Shown here piece after piece: positions 17,474-25,203 of a DNA stretch of 64,000 bases; position 1 is the stretch's first letter, and each line of letters begins with the position of its first letter. Source of the stretch: CAZOZZ01 sp965247425 (GTDB lineage: Bacteria; Acidobacteriota; Terriglobia; 20CM-2-55-15); NCBI GenBank assembly GCA_965247425.1, contig OZ252023.1:4774001-4838000 (forward strand). Reading direction: 5' to 3'. The position numbers were made by a program, and so were the translations under genes. The notes under the pieces were generated by a model, which saw nothing but the letters and a program-made list of their open reading frames with translations, had not been told where the DNA came from and did not search any database.

Positions 17474-17869
17474 TCACCGGTTCGGCAATACCTGGAAGCC
17501 CTTCCCCTTCATGAGACGCCGATCCGAAGTGACGAGGGTCAGATCCAAGACCTTGGCGGTTGCGGCAAGGAACCGGTCGGCGGGGTCTTGGTGAGACAAC
17601 TTGATCCGCCGACTCTCGATTGCAATCTCGGTAGTCATCAATGCTTCCTTCATCGGAGCCAGCATCCGGGCTTCCGCGAGCCAATCATGCACGCCTTGGT
17701 TCAGAATGATCCGTCCGCGCTCCACCAGGATCAAGGTCTCCCATACACTGATGGGAGACAGCCAGAGCTCGTTCTGTTTCGACTCCAGCGCCTTGACGAC
17801 ACGCTTCGTCAAACGTCCTGGTTCGAGGAGACTCCATATCCAGATGTGAGTGTCGAGAAGGAGCTTCAA
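17474..17869 (-). CDS. vapC: PIN-domain toxin (VapC-like)
   Basis: This 131-residue PIN-domain RNase starts at a TTG (17869) that overlaps the antitoxin stop (TTGA). The product is LKLLLDTHIWIWSL.... The four acidic positions are visible: Asp in LLLDTH, Glu in SVWE, Asp in HQDPADRF and Asp in VTSDRRL. The DTHIWIW start is typical of the VapC subgroup paired with Phd/YefM antitoxins. It would cleave RNA when free of antitoxin. A longer in-frame start at 17959 would overlap the antitoxin by nearly 100 nt, so I reject it. Confidence 0.87.
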   Translation of the reverse strand: MKLLLDTHIWIWSLLEPGRLTKRVVKALESKQNELWLSPISVWETLILVERGRIILNQGVHDWLAEARMLAPMKEALMTTEIAIESRRIKLSHQDPADRFLAATAKVLDLTLVTSDRRLMKGKGFQVLPNR

Positions 17870-18108
17870 CCGCGGAGAGCCTCCCACTCTGATTCTTCGG
17901 CGGCCGGATTGACCACGTCGCCAACGATTCGACCGGTTGAAGACATGGAGCCGATCCACCCCTTCGGACGTTTCGGGGGGGACGGAGGCAACACCTCGGC
18001 AACGGGCTCACCAAACCGCGTCACCCGGACCGGTTGCCCCGAACGCCGCACACGCTCGATCACTGCCAGACATTGGGCCTTGAACTTGGAAATGGCGATC
18101 TCTTCCAT
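17866..18108 (-). CDS. Phd/YefM-family antitoxin
   Basis: This 80-residue protein starts at the ATG at 18108 (MEEIAISKFKAQCLAVIERV). The N-terminal Phd-type DNA-binding domain includes SGQPVRVTRFGEPVAEVLPP. The C-terminal tail (VVNPAAEESEWEALRG) would wrap the PIN toxin. An ATG 12 codons upstream is in frame, but it falls in the probable operator. It is the first gene of the pair, translationally coupled to the toxin, and probably represses its own promoter. Confidence 0.85.
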   Translation of the reverse strand: MEEIAISKFKAQCLAVIERVRRSGQPVRVTRFGEPVAEVLPPSPPKRPKGWIGSMSSTGRIVGDVVNPAAEESEWEALRG

Positions 18109-18123
18109 AGATATTATCGTACT

Positions 18124-18143
18124 ATGGTCATCAACCATGGTCA
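18124..18143. promoter_or_regulatory. Candidate autoregulatory site of the toxin-antitoxin pair
   Basis: ATGGTCA occurs twice, at 18124-18130 and 18137-18143, 13 nt apart, just upstream of the antitoxin start. Spaced direct repeats like this are common Phd/YefM operators. No test beyond position and repetition is possible here. Confidence 0.4.
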
Positions 18144-18252
18144 ATAAATTCTGTAGTCGAGACTCTGTTGGGCAACGCGCAAAAGGCGACTAGCGGTGCC
18201 CACCCTCGATCTTCTTCTTGAAAACACCGACCCGGCAGTAAACAATGAATCT

Positions 18253-18996
18253 ATGCCACGCATCCGTTACGGTCTGGCGATCGTCCTGGTCCTGTTGCTT
18301 GCCGGCGCTGCTCTGGGACAGTTCGGCAGGGGCTTCGGCCGGTTCGGAGGGTTCAACCGTTATTTCCAGAACGATCCGCCGGACACGGAGTTCATCTTCG
18401 CCCGCTGGCAGTACGGGGGCGGGGGAGGTGGCTGGGCCCACGATTATCCTGACGCGGAAGAGCACCTTAACCAGGTCATGAGCGAGGCCACCATCCTCGA
18501 CGTCGACCAGATGTCTTATCGAATCGTTCCAATAGATAGTGAGGAAATCTTCGATTATCCCTTCGGCTACATTTCCGAACCCGGCCAGATGTGGTTGACG
18601 GACCTTGAAGTACAGAACTTCCGTGAATACGTGGATCGGGGCGGCCTGGTCATGCTTGACGACTTCAACGGCCCCCGGCATTTCGCGAACATGGAGGCGA
18701 ATTTGCGGCGGGTTTTTCCGGAGCGGGAACTGGTTCTGCTCAACAACGGGCACCACATGCTGCACACGTTCTATGACATCGACAGCATGTACATCGAGTC
18801 GCCCTATGCGGTCGGCGAGGATGCCGTCTTTTACGGAATTGAAAATGAAGCGGGCGACCTCTCGGTGATCATCTGCCACAACAACGATGTGGGCGATTTC
18901 TGGGAGTTAATCGATCAGGCAGCGTATCCGTTGAGGCCATCCACCGAAGCGCTCCGTCTGGGAATCAACATTGTCCTCTACGCGATGACGCACTAG
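18253..18996 (+). CDS. DUF4159 family secreted protein
   Basis: This 247-residue protein starts at the ATG at 18253, which gives a clean signal peptide (MPRIRYGLAIVLVLLLAGAA); an upstream GTG at 18196 would bury it. A glycine-rich stretch (FGRGFGRFGGFNRYF) is followed by the DUF4159 domain: FIFARWQYGGGGGGWAHDYP, then GQMWLTDLEVQNFREYV, GGLVMLDDFNG and VIICHNNDVGDFW. The domain is a class I glutamine-amidotransferase-like fold often found with MoxR/DUF58 gene sets, absent here. Its biochemical role is unknown. The TAG stop is the terminal CTAG of the element that follows. Confidence 0.85.
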   Translation: MPRIRYGLAIVLVLLLAGAALGQFGRGFGRFGGFNRYFQNDPPDTEFIFARWQYGGGGGGWAHDYPDAEEHLNQVMSEATILDVDQMSYRIVPIDSEEIFDYPFGYISEPGQMWLTDLEVQNFREYVDRGGLVMLDDFNGPRHFANMEANLRRVFPERELVLLNNGHHMLHTFYDIDSMYIESPYAVGEDAVFYGIENEAGDLSVIICHNNDVGDFWELIDQAAYPLRPSTEALRLGINIVLYAMTH

Positions 18997-19275
18997 CAGC
19001 CCGTGGTGAAAGTCTGTAGGGTCGCGCGCAGGGGTATTCGGGTCTCAGGCGCGAAATGAGGAGCGGAACGATGCATAGTCCTCGTGACCGACGAATGACA
19101 AAGCCTGTGGCCCGAAGACCCCTGCGCCCTTCGGGTTACGACGGCATGGGGCCAGCTGCGGCGTTGCCACTCTCTCCGGACATTGCCCGATGGGTCGACG
19201 TCGTTCCCTGCGCCTTGCATCTAGCCCCATGGCGCTCGTAACGCGACCCTACAGACTTTCACCTCGGGCTGCTAC
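18993..19275. repeat. MITE-like element, family A, copy 1
   Basis: The element is about 283 bp, with terminal inverted repeats of about 34 bp that start CTAGcAGCCCGTGGTG and contain AGTCTGTAGGGTCGCG. The interior holds further palindromic arms (GCAGGGGTATTCGGG / CCCGAAGACCCCTGC). It matches copies at 56524 and 61665. The left CTAG contains the stop of the DUF4159 gene and the right CTAC the stop of ogt, so it sits exactly between two convergent genes. Confidence 0.9.
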
Positions 19276-19742
19276 TCCCGGGTGCCGGACTCCATCCCCA
19301 GAAGATAAGACTTCGTCGGCAATCCTCCTCCAAATTCCACCAGAGATCCGTTCGAACCGATGACGCGATGACAGGGGACAATGATCGGAATCGGATTCCG
19401 CGCGTTCGCGCTGCCTACCGCCCGGGCGGCTGAGGGCTTTCCGATACGTCTGGCAAGGTCGCCGTAACTGATCGTTTGTCCGTAAGGAATGTTCCGGAGC
19501 TCACTCCAGACTTGCTTCTGGAACGAGGACCCCTTCGGTTCGAGCGGTAGATCGAAGCTGCTTCGTTTCCCGTCGAAATACTCGGTCAGTTGATGGGCGG
19601 CCTGCTTGAGCGCACCAGCGGCACACTGTCTATCGTCAGGTGTGGCAAGCCCGTCGTCAAACCGGATCTCTTCAAGAGCTTGATCGCTTCCGAGAAGCGT
19701 CAATGCTCCGATAGGCGTCTGAATCACGTAACGAGAATGCAT
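19272..19742 (-). CDS. ogt: O6-methylguanine-DNA methyltransferase
   Basis: This 156-residue suicide repair enzyme moves the methyl group from O6-methylguanine to its own cysteine. The active-site PCHRVIG lies near residue 125 (IPIIVPCHRVIGSNGSL), after the helix-turn-helix part YGQTISYGDLARRIGKPSAARAVG. The C-terminus GGLPTKSYLLGMES is usual. AAGGAGG lies 6 nt before the ATG. It lies just downstream of an Ada-AlkA fusion gene on the same strand, and the two likely form an alkylation-damage response. A palindromic element now separates them, and another supplies the ogt stop codon. Confidence 0.93.
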   Translation of the reverse strand: MHSRYVIQTPIGALTLLGSDQALEEIRFDDGLATPDDRQCAAGALKQAAHQLTEYFDGKRSSFDLPLEPKGSSFQKQVWSELRNIPYGQTISYGDLARRIGKPSAARAVGSANARNPIPIIVPCHRVIGSNGSLVEFGGGLPTKSYLLGMESGTRE

Positions 19743-19759
19743 CTATTCCTCCTTAATTA

Positions 19760-19937
19760 GGGCCCGCTCAAGAATAACTTCACATTTTGGCATCCCATCT
19801 TCACGCCATCTTCGGCCGCTCCTCAATCGCAGATCCTCGAAATAGCCGAGCTATTCCTCCGGTCTTCTCAATCGGTCGCGACCGAATCTGACGCAAATCT
19901 GGGCGCCAATTCTGCGAAGTTATTCTTGAGCGGACCC
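19760..19937. repeat. MITE-like element, family D (TIR GGGTCCGCTCAAGAATAACT)
   Basis: The inverted arms 19760-19781 and 19916-19937 match at 21 of 22 positions around a 134-nt core without coding capacity. The right arm encodes the last five residues (GSAQE) and the TAA stop of the Ada-AlkA gene. The left end lies 18 nt from the ogt ATG, just outside the ogt ribosome binding site. I see no second copy in the window. Confidence 0.75.
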
Positions 19938-21395
19938 TTTGTTCCAAAGCAACATTGCGGCGTAGGCTCGCCACGGCCGCCATTCTTCCGACATCTCTTC
20001 AAGCTGACGAGGCGATATCGTCCTGTCGTGGGACGATGCAGCCTTTCTCAGGCCGAGATCCCCTACCGGAAACGCATCGGGCTGGCACAAGGCGCGCATC
20101 GTGATGTAGTCGGCGGTCCATTGCCCGATACCGGGTATCTCGTGCAATTTCCTCCGAACTTCTTCCGGATCCGCGGATGGCGTTAAGGAAAGCTCCCCTT
20201 CCGAGACGGCCCTCGCCAGAAACGTGATCGCACGTCCGCGGGCGCCGGGAAACCCGCAATTCTCAATCTCGGCCCCGGCCAGAGCTTCAGGTACCGGAAA
20301 CAAAACGGTGAGACCCGAAGCGTCTCCAGTTACCGGCTCTCCGTACCGGGCGGTAAGTCGACCCGCGACCGTCGTTGCTCCACGTACCGAGACCTGCTGG
20401 CCGAGGATCGCGCGGACGGCCAGTTCGAAACCATCCCACGCGCCGGGCACACGAGGAACCGGTCTGTCGTCGAGCAATACCCCCAGAAGCTGGCTCTGTT
20501 TTAAATGAGATTCGATTTTGAGAGGATCAGCACGCAGATCGAACAGATCCCGAACCCGTTCCACGATGGGCAGGAGCTCGCGGGAGAATCTGCCTTCGAT
20601 CTCGAGCGTCAGGGTGTGGGGTTCCCCCGATTGCCGGATTCCTATCGTACCCATGTCCGATCCAAACCGGATCGTTCGGCGGTAGACTCCGTCTTTGACG
20701 CTCTCAACGCCGGGCGTTGCCCGGACGCTCAGGAAGTTCAGAAACCCCGGCCAATCAAATGGCGGCCGATAGGACAACCGGACGACAAAGCGTGCCGGCG
20801 TCGCAGTTCCCGTCTCGCCGGCTCGCGCTCTCTGCCGAAGCTCGGTCGGTGTGAGGTCAAAACATTTCTTCATGGACGCGTTGAAACGCCTGATGCTCCG
20901 AAACCCGGAACTGAATGCGATTTCGGCCATTGGAAGCCGGGTTTCTTCGATAAGCCGTTTGGCAAAGTGAGCACGCCGGGTTTGGGCGATCGCTATGGGA
21001 GCTGCACCCAGGTGTTGAACAAAAAGCCTCGTGAGATGGCGCTCACCCACGCCCAGCCGGATCGAGAGTTCCGACACTCCTTCCCTGTCCAGGGCTCCCT
21101 CGTTGATCTTCCTCAGCGCTCTGGAGACAATAGCCGAGGTCCCTCCCCAGGCGGGGGTACCGGGAGAAGCATCGGGCCGGCAGCGGCGGCACGGCCGAAA
21201 CCCGGCCAGTTCTGCAGCCGCCGCAGTCGGATGGAATTCGATATTCCGGCGCAAAGGCATCCGCGCGGGACAGATGGAACGGCAGTAGATACCCGTGGTC
21301 TTGACGGCTGTGAAAAACCTGCCGTCAAAGCGGGCGTCGTTGCTCAAGGCCGCCTGGTAACATCTCTCACCATCGAGTTGTAGGCTGGCTTCCAC
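19920..21395 (-). CDS. Ada-AlkA fusion: methyl-phosphotriester sensor, AraC activator and 3-methyladenine glycosylase
   Basis: This 491-residue protein has three parts. The first is the Ada zinc domain (1-80) with cysteines at 38, 42, 69 and 72, the exact positions of E. coli Ada; Cys38 would accept methyl groups from phosphotriesters. The second is an AraC-type helix-turn-helix (about 95-190, with AEIAFSSGFRSIRRFNASMK). The third is an AlkA glycosylase: N-terminal domain about 205-320, then the HhH-GPD motif LHEIPGIGQWTADYITMRAL with the catalytic Asp in PVGDLGLRKA. It would sense damage, activate transcription and excise alkylated bases. The last residues and stop come from a repeat arm, so a few native residues may be lost. 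Confidence 0.93.
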   Translation of the reverse strand: MEASLQLDGERCYQAALSNDARFDGRFFTAVKTTGIYCRSICPARMPLRRNIEFHPTAAAAELAGFRPCRRCRPDASPGTPAWGGTSAIVSRALRKINEGALDREGVSELSIRLGVGERHLTRLFVQHLGAAPIAIAQTRRAHFAKRLIEETRLPMAEIAFSSGFRSIRRFNASMKKCFDLTPTELRQRARAGETGTATPARFVVRLSYRPPFDWPGFLNFLSVRATPGVESVKDGVYRRTIRFGSDMGTIGIRQSGEPHTLTLEIEGRFSRELLPIVERVRDLFDLRADPLKIESHLKQSQLLGVLLDDRPVPRVPGAWDGFELAVRAILGQQVSVRGATTVAGRLTARYGEPVTGDASGLTVLFPVPEALAGAEIENCGFPGARGRAITFLARAVSEGELSLTPSADPEEVRRKLHEIPGIGQWTADYITMRALCQPDAFPVGDLGLRKAASSHDRTISPRQLEEMSEEWRPWRAYAAMLLWNKGSAQE

Positions 21396-21691
21396 AGCTC
21401 ATAAGGTACCGGATTCCGACGAACGGTGCTGGCCGTTTTCGGACATGCTTGTCGAAGCTCAGATCCGGAGCTTCAACTGTCGGAGGTGTCTCAGGAACCG
21501 GGATGGTTGGTCGCCTGCTTAGTGCTTTGAGGCGGTCGGTGTACGACCGTACCCCGGGTCCCACCGCCGAAAGAACTGGAATCCGCCACCATAATCCCGC
21601 AGCATGATGCACACGTTTTCAGACTCGCAGGGGATGCTGGAGGAGAGATTCCAAACAGGGCAGTAGGGGGCATGCCCACCTGGAGGATTGA
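21396..21691. other. 296-nt intergenic segment, nothing identified
   Basis: Between the divergent Ada-AlkA gene and the next plus-strand gene I find no gene, repeat or clear promoter box. An Ada operator might be expected here but I cannot point to one. Confidence 0.4.
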
Positions 21692-22297
21692 ATGGAGCTT
21701 TTCGACTTCGTTGGGACCTTCGAAATATTCAGTCTGGTGTTCCTGACCGTGGGGGTCCTGCTTCTGCTTGTATTCGTCAGGAAGCGTGAGCGGCGGCGAC
21801 AAGAGGGGTGGAGGCGGTTCGCCGGACGGCGCGGGCTGAGCTTCGACACGAAGGGCGGGGAGTACAGGAGACCTGTCGTATATGGCGAAATACAAGGACT
21901 ACCCTTCTTCATGAGTATGGTGTCCACCGGGAGCGCGGACAACCGGTCGGTACGGCACGTCACCGAAGTTGGATTACTCCACACACCTCCGCCGGGCTTT
22001 TACTGCATCCGCGACAACTTCACCTTCAAAACCATTAAGGCCCTCGTGACCCGGGACATACCCACTGGGGTTCCCGAATTTGACGCACACATGATCATTC
22101 GAGGCGACAGTCCGAGTCAGATCATTGCATACCTGACCGTCCGACGTCGGGACGCGCTGCGGCGGCTTGCGGAACTCGGCGGCCAGGTCAAAGACGGAAA
22201 GGTCTATCTGTCCCTCTCCAGAACTATGTACGAACCGGAGGAAATCGACAGCGTCACCTCAAGTTTGGTAGAGGTTGCGGTCGAACTCGATAGCTAA
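21692..22297 (+). CDS. Membrane-anchored protein of unknown function
   Basis: This 201-residue protein has one N-terminal membrane segment (FSLVFLTVGVLLLLVFVRK, about 12-31) followed by a basic stop-transfer run (RKRERRRQ). The remaining soluble domain has LSFDTKGGEYRRPVVYGEIQG, then FYCIRDNFTFKTIKALV and VSLRR-like strands. It resembles the many short anchored proteins whose domain compares a 'reference' and 'current' value, but I do not recognise a named family. The orientation would place the domain in the cytoplasm by the positive-inside rule. The start has no strong ribosome binding site. Its TAA is followed 4 nt later by TAGTGGCCCCCGCC, a likely decayed end of repeat family C. Confidence 0.65.
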   Translation: MELFDFVGTFEIFSLVFLTVGVLLLLVFVRKRERRRQEGWRRFAGRRGLSFDTKGGEYRRPVVYGEIQGLPFFMSMVSTGSADNRSVRHVTEVGLLHTPPPGFYCIRDNFTFKTIKALVTRDIPTGVPEFDAHMIIRGDSPSQIIAYLTVRRRDALRRLAELGGQVKDGKVYLSLSRTMYEPEEIDSVTSSLVEVAVELDS

Positions 22298-22411
22298 GCT
22301 AGTGGCCCCCGCCCCTTCAGCTATCGTTCGCAAATATCCTGAGCGTGGGGTATAAATAAGGCGCTCAAACACATTCTTCGAACGTAGTTTCTCTCTACGG
22401 GAGGGGTTCCA

Positions 22412-23431
22412 ATGTCACATGCAGGTCGATTCGGCACGGTGCTGGCGGCTTTCGCGATAGTCGCCTCCGCCGCGATGTCCACATACGCACAAAACAATGC
22501 GCCAAATTCCTATCGCACCGTCCAGGGCGTCTGGGGAAAACTTCCCGCTGGCAGGACCTGGGGGTCGACCAGTGCGGTGTACCCGGCGCGTGACGGCAGC
22601 GGTAACATATGGGTCGGCGAAAGATGCGGTCAGAACAGTTGCGTCGACAGGGACGATGTCGATTCGGTCCTCTTGTTCAATTCATCAGGCGAACTCCTGG
22701 CGAGTTTCGGTGCCGGGATGATCGTGTGGCCTCACGGCATGCATGTGGATTCGGAAAACAACGTTTGGGTGACCGACGCGAGGGGGGAGGGATCGAAAGG
22801 CCATCAGGTTCTCAAGTTCAGCCCGGATGGAGAGGTCTTGATGAGGTTGGGGCGTGCGGGAGTCGCCGGTGATGGCCCCGACACCTTCAATCAACCGTCG
22901 GATGTCCTGGTCGCTCCCAACGGAGACATCTTCGTAGCGGATGGGCACGGGCGCGGCGGCAACAACCGCATCGTCAAGTTCTCAAGCGACGAACGATTCA
23001 TCAAGTCCTTCGGGGAAACCGGGGCCGGGCCGGGCCAGTTCAGCGACCCGCACGCCCTTGCCATGGATTCCCAGGGCCGCCTGTTCGTAGGCGACCGGAA
23101 CAACCGCCGGGTCCAGATCTTTGACCAGGAAGGGGAATTTATCGCCTACTGGACGCAATTCGGACGGCCGAGCGGTGTTTTCATCGATGAAAACGATATG
23201 ATCTACGTCGCCGACTCCGAATCGAACTCCCGGAGCAACCCCGGATACAAACGGGGCATCCGGATCGGAAGCGCAAAGGATGGCTGGGTCACAACCTTTG
23301 TTCCGGACCCGGTGACCGATGCCGATACAGCGGGTACGAGCGGCGCGGAAGGCGTCGCTGTAGATGCAATGGGAAACATCTACGGAGCCGAGGTTGGACC
23401 GACAGATGTGAAGAAGTACGTTAAACAGTAG
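22412..23431 (+). CDS. Secreted NHL-repeat beta-propeller protein, first of a tandem pair
   Basis: This 339-residue protein has a Sec signal peptide (cut near AQNNAPNSY, about residue 27). At least five NHL-type repeats follow, for example NIWVGERC, NVWVTDARGEG, DIFVADGHGRGG, RLFVGDRNNRRVQIFDQ and MIYVADSESNSR. It resembles the beta-propeller of peptidyl-alpha-hydroxyglycine lyase, with conserved HGMHVD and DPHALAMD strands; those His/Asp positions are the metal-site strands in that enzyme. Function is not proven. The upstream region has TATAAATAAGG about 60 nt before the ATG and a GGGAGG ribosome binding site. It ends 13 nt before a close paralogue. Confidence 0.87.
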   Translation: MSHAGRFGTVLAAFAIVASAAMSTYAQNNAPNSYRTVQGVWGKLPAGRTWGSTSAVYPARDGSGNIWVGERCGQNSCVDRDDVDSVLLFNSSGELLASFGAGMIVWPHGMHVDSENNVWVTDARGEGSKGHQVLKFSPDGEVLMRLGRAGVAGDGPDTFNQPSDVLVAPNGDIFVADGHGRGGNNRIVKFSSDERFIKSFGETGAGPGQFSDPHALAMDSQGRLFVGDRNNRRVQIFDQEGEFIAYWTQFGRPSGVFIDENDMIYVADSESNSRSNPGYKRGIRIGSAKDGWVTTFVPDPVTDADTAGTSGAEGVAVDAMGNIYGAEVGPTDVKKYVKQ

Positions 23432-23444
23432 GGAGGAGTTTCGA

Positions 23445-24461
23445 ATGTCACATGCGGTCCGATTCGGTTACACGCTTACCGCCACGATCGTGATGATCGC
23501 CACGTTTGGGGTGGCCATCGGCGCTCAAAACCATGCCCCCAACTCTTATCAAACCGTTGAAGGATGGGCAAGTCCAGGTAGAGCGTGGGGATCGATGAGC
23601 GCTGTATATCCGGCCCGGGACGGAAGCGGGAACATCTGGGTCTCGGAAAGGTGCGGCGCCAACAGTTGCGCAGACACGCCGGACGTCGACTCCGTGTTCC
23701 TGTTCGATCCCTCCGGCAAGCTGGTCCGGAGCTTTGGCGCGGGACTGATCATGATGCCCCACGGCATGTTTGTGGATGCGGACAACAACGTATGGGTCAC
23801 CGACACCGGAACGGCAGACGGCAAGGGTTACCAGGTCCACAAGTTCAGCCCCGACGGGGAGGTGTTGATGACCCTGGGCACCCCCGGCGGGGCGGGCAAC
23901 GGCCCGAACAGCTTCAACGGGCCTTCGGACGTTCTGGTGGCTCCCGGCGGCGACATCTTCGTCGCAGTCGGCCATCTTGGCCGCGGTGACGATAACCGTA
24001 TCGTCAAGTTCTCGAGCGACGGGACCTTCATCAAGACCTGGGGCAAAACAGGAACGACCAACGAGGACTTTCACGACCCCCACGCCCTGGCCATGGATTC
24101 GGAGGGACGGCTGGTCGTCGGCGACCGGTACAACAACCGGGTCCAGATCTTCGACCAGGATGGGACCTACATCGCGACGTGGACGCAGTTCGGTCGACCC
24201 AGCGGGCTCTACATCGATGCCAACGACGTCCTGTATTCAGCCGACTCGGAATCGAACACACGGCGAAACCCGGGCTGGAAGAGGGGCATCCGGATCGGCA
24301 GCGCCACAGACGGCTGGATCACGAACTTCATTCCGGATCCTGAGCCCAACGCCGACAGATCCGCCACGAGCGGGTCGGAAGGCGTCGCGGTTGACGCGGC
24401 GGGAAACATTTACGGAGCGGAAGTCGGGCCCAGGGATCTGAAGAAGTACGTTAAACAGTAA
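23445..24461 (+). CDS. Secreted NHL-repeat beta-propeller protein, second of a tandem pair
   Basis: This 338-residue paralogue of the preceding gene aligns along its whole length and shares the start MSHA.RFG, the central HGMF/HVD-type strands, VQIFDQ and the end KKYVKQ. It has its own signal peptide and a GGAGG ribosome binding site. The 13-nt gap and shared ends point to a tandem duplication in one operon. The two have diverged in many surface positions, so they probably act on different ligands. A broken NHL-repeat piece at 46441-46605 may come from a related gene. Confidence 0.87.
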   Translation: MSHAVRFGYTLTATIVMIATFGVAIGAQNHAPNSYQTVEGWASPGRAWGSMSAVYPARDGSGNIWVSERCGANSCADTPDVDSVFLFDPSGKLVRSFGAGLIMMPHGMFVDADNNVWVTDTGTADGKGYQVHKFSPDGEVLMTLGTPGGAGNGPNSFNGPSDVLVAPGGDIFVAVGHLGRGDDNRIVKFSSDGTFIKTWGKTGTTNEDFHDPHALAMDSEGRLVVGDRYNNRVQIFDQDGTYIATWTQFGRPSGLYIDANDVLYSADSESNTRRNPGWKRGIRIGSATDGWITNFIPDPEPNADRSATSGSEGVAVDAAGNIYGAEVGPRDLKKYVKQ

Positions 24462-24478
24462 GTTAGGGGTCTCAAACC

Positions 24479-24988
24479 TCAGCGGTTTTGATGGGCGTTT
24501 ATATAGCCGAGCGCAAATTCTTTGAGTCCCGGAGACCGGAGTCCGACCTTCGCTGCTTCCGTTTCGGCGTCGGCCATTGTCCATCCGTCGCGAAGGACCC
24601 GGCGGATCATCCATAGGGCGCCGACGCGGTTTGCGGACGCGCAATGAATAAACATCGGCCGGTTTTCGACCTGGTCGCCCAGAGTCAGAAACAACTCCAC
24701 CTGTTCGTCCTTTATGGCGCTACCGACGATCGGAATATTGAAGTACTTCATGCCAAGCGCCTTAACTCCGACTTCCTCTTCCGTGGCATCGTATTCAGCC
24801 TGAGGCCTCAGGTTCAGGACCGACCTGATTCCCTGATCTCTGAGCTGGGATAACTCCTCCACGTCCGGCTGGCCGGCCGTGCAGAAATCTGGATTGACCC
24901 GCAGGAAGTTACGGATTGTCGACTCCTGGGCCAGCCCGAAGGGGCAACAAAAAACCAACATCAACAGAACGATCGCTCCTCGTCTCAT
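24479..24988 (-). CDS. Secreted dual-specificity/tyrosine phosphatase-like protein
   Basis: I place the start at the ATG at 24988, preceded by GGAGGT with 4 nt spacing; a longer frame runs to 25321 but has no signal sequence. The 169-residue product has a signal peptide (MRRGAIVLLMLVFCCPFGLAQ). The phosphatase core has FCTAGQPDVEELSQLRDQGI, SVLNLRP and the P-loop HCASANRVGALWMIRR, a C-x5-R motif. This is the DUF442/BLH-type PTP fold. It would dephosphorylate a protein or small molecule in the periplasm. It faces the NHL pair tail to tail. Confidence 0.82.
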   Translation of the reverse strand: MRRGAIVLLMLVFCCPFGLAQESTIRNFLRVNPDFCTAGQPDVEELSQLRDQGIRSVLNLRPQAEYDATEEEVGVKALGMKYFNIPIVGSAIKDEQVELFLTLGDQVENRPMFIHCASANRVGALWMIRRVLRDGWTMADAETEAAKVGLRSPGLKEFALGYINAHQNR

Positions 24989-25203
24989 CTGGACCTCCGC
25001 GGACATTCTAGTTCGATTGAAGAAGGGGGTCAATCGAACACGGAGTTGATCGGTCCATAAGCGTTGTGAGAGAAGGGGCGGGTCCGTCTGGGTCCGGGCC
25101 GAGTTCCACCCACTGGCCGGTGAATGGGACCGTCTCTTGTCTTCGATGTTCGGTGGTGCTATACCATCCTCGTTCGTCGAGTGACACCACAGCCAGGAGG
25201 ACA

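Noticed and set aside
17311..17514. Small plus-strand gene starting MSRDPTPRQVWKQY
   Set aside because: It has no ribosome binding site or homology, and its second half is antisense to the toxin gene.
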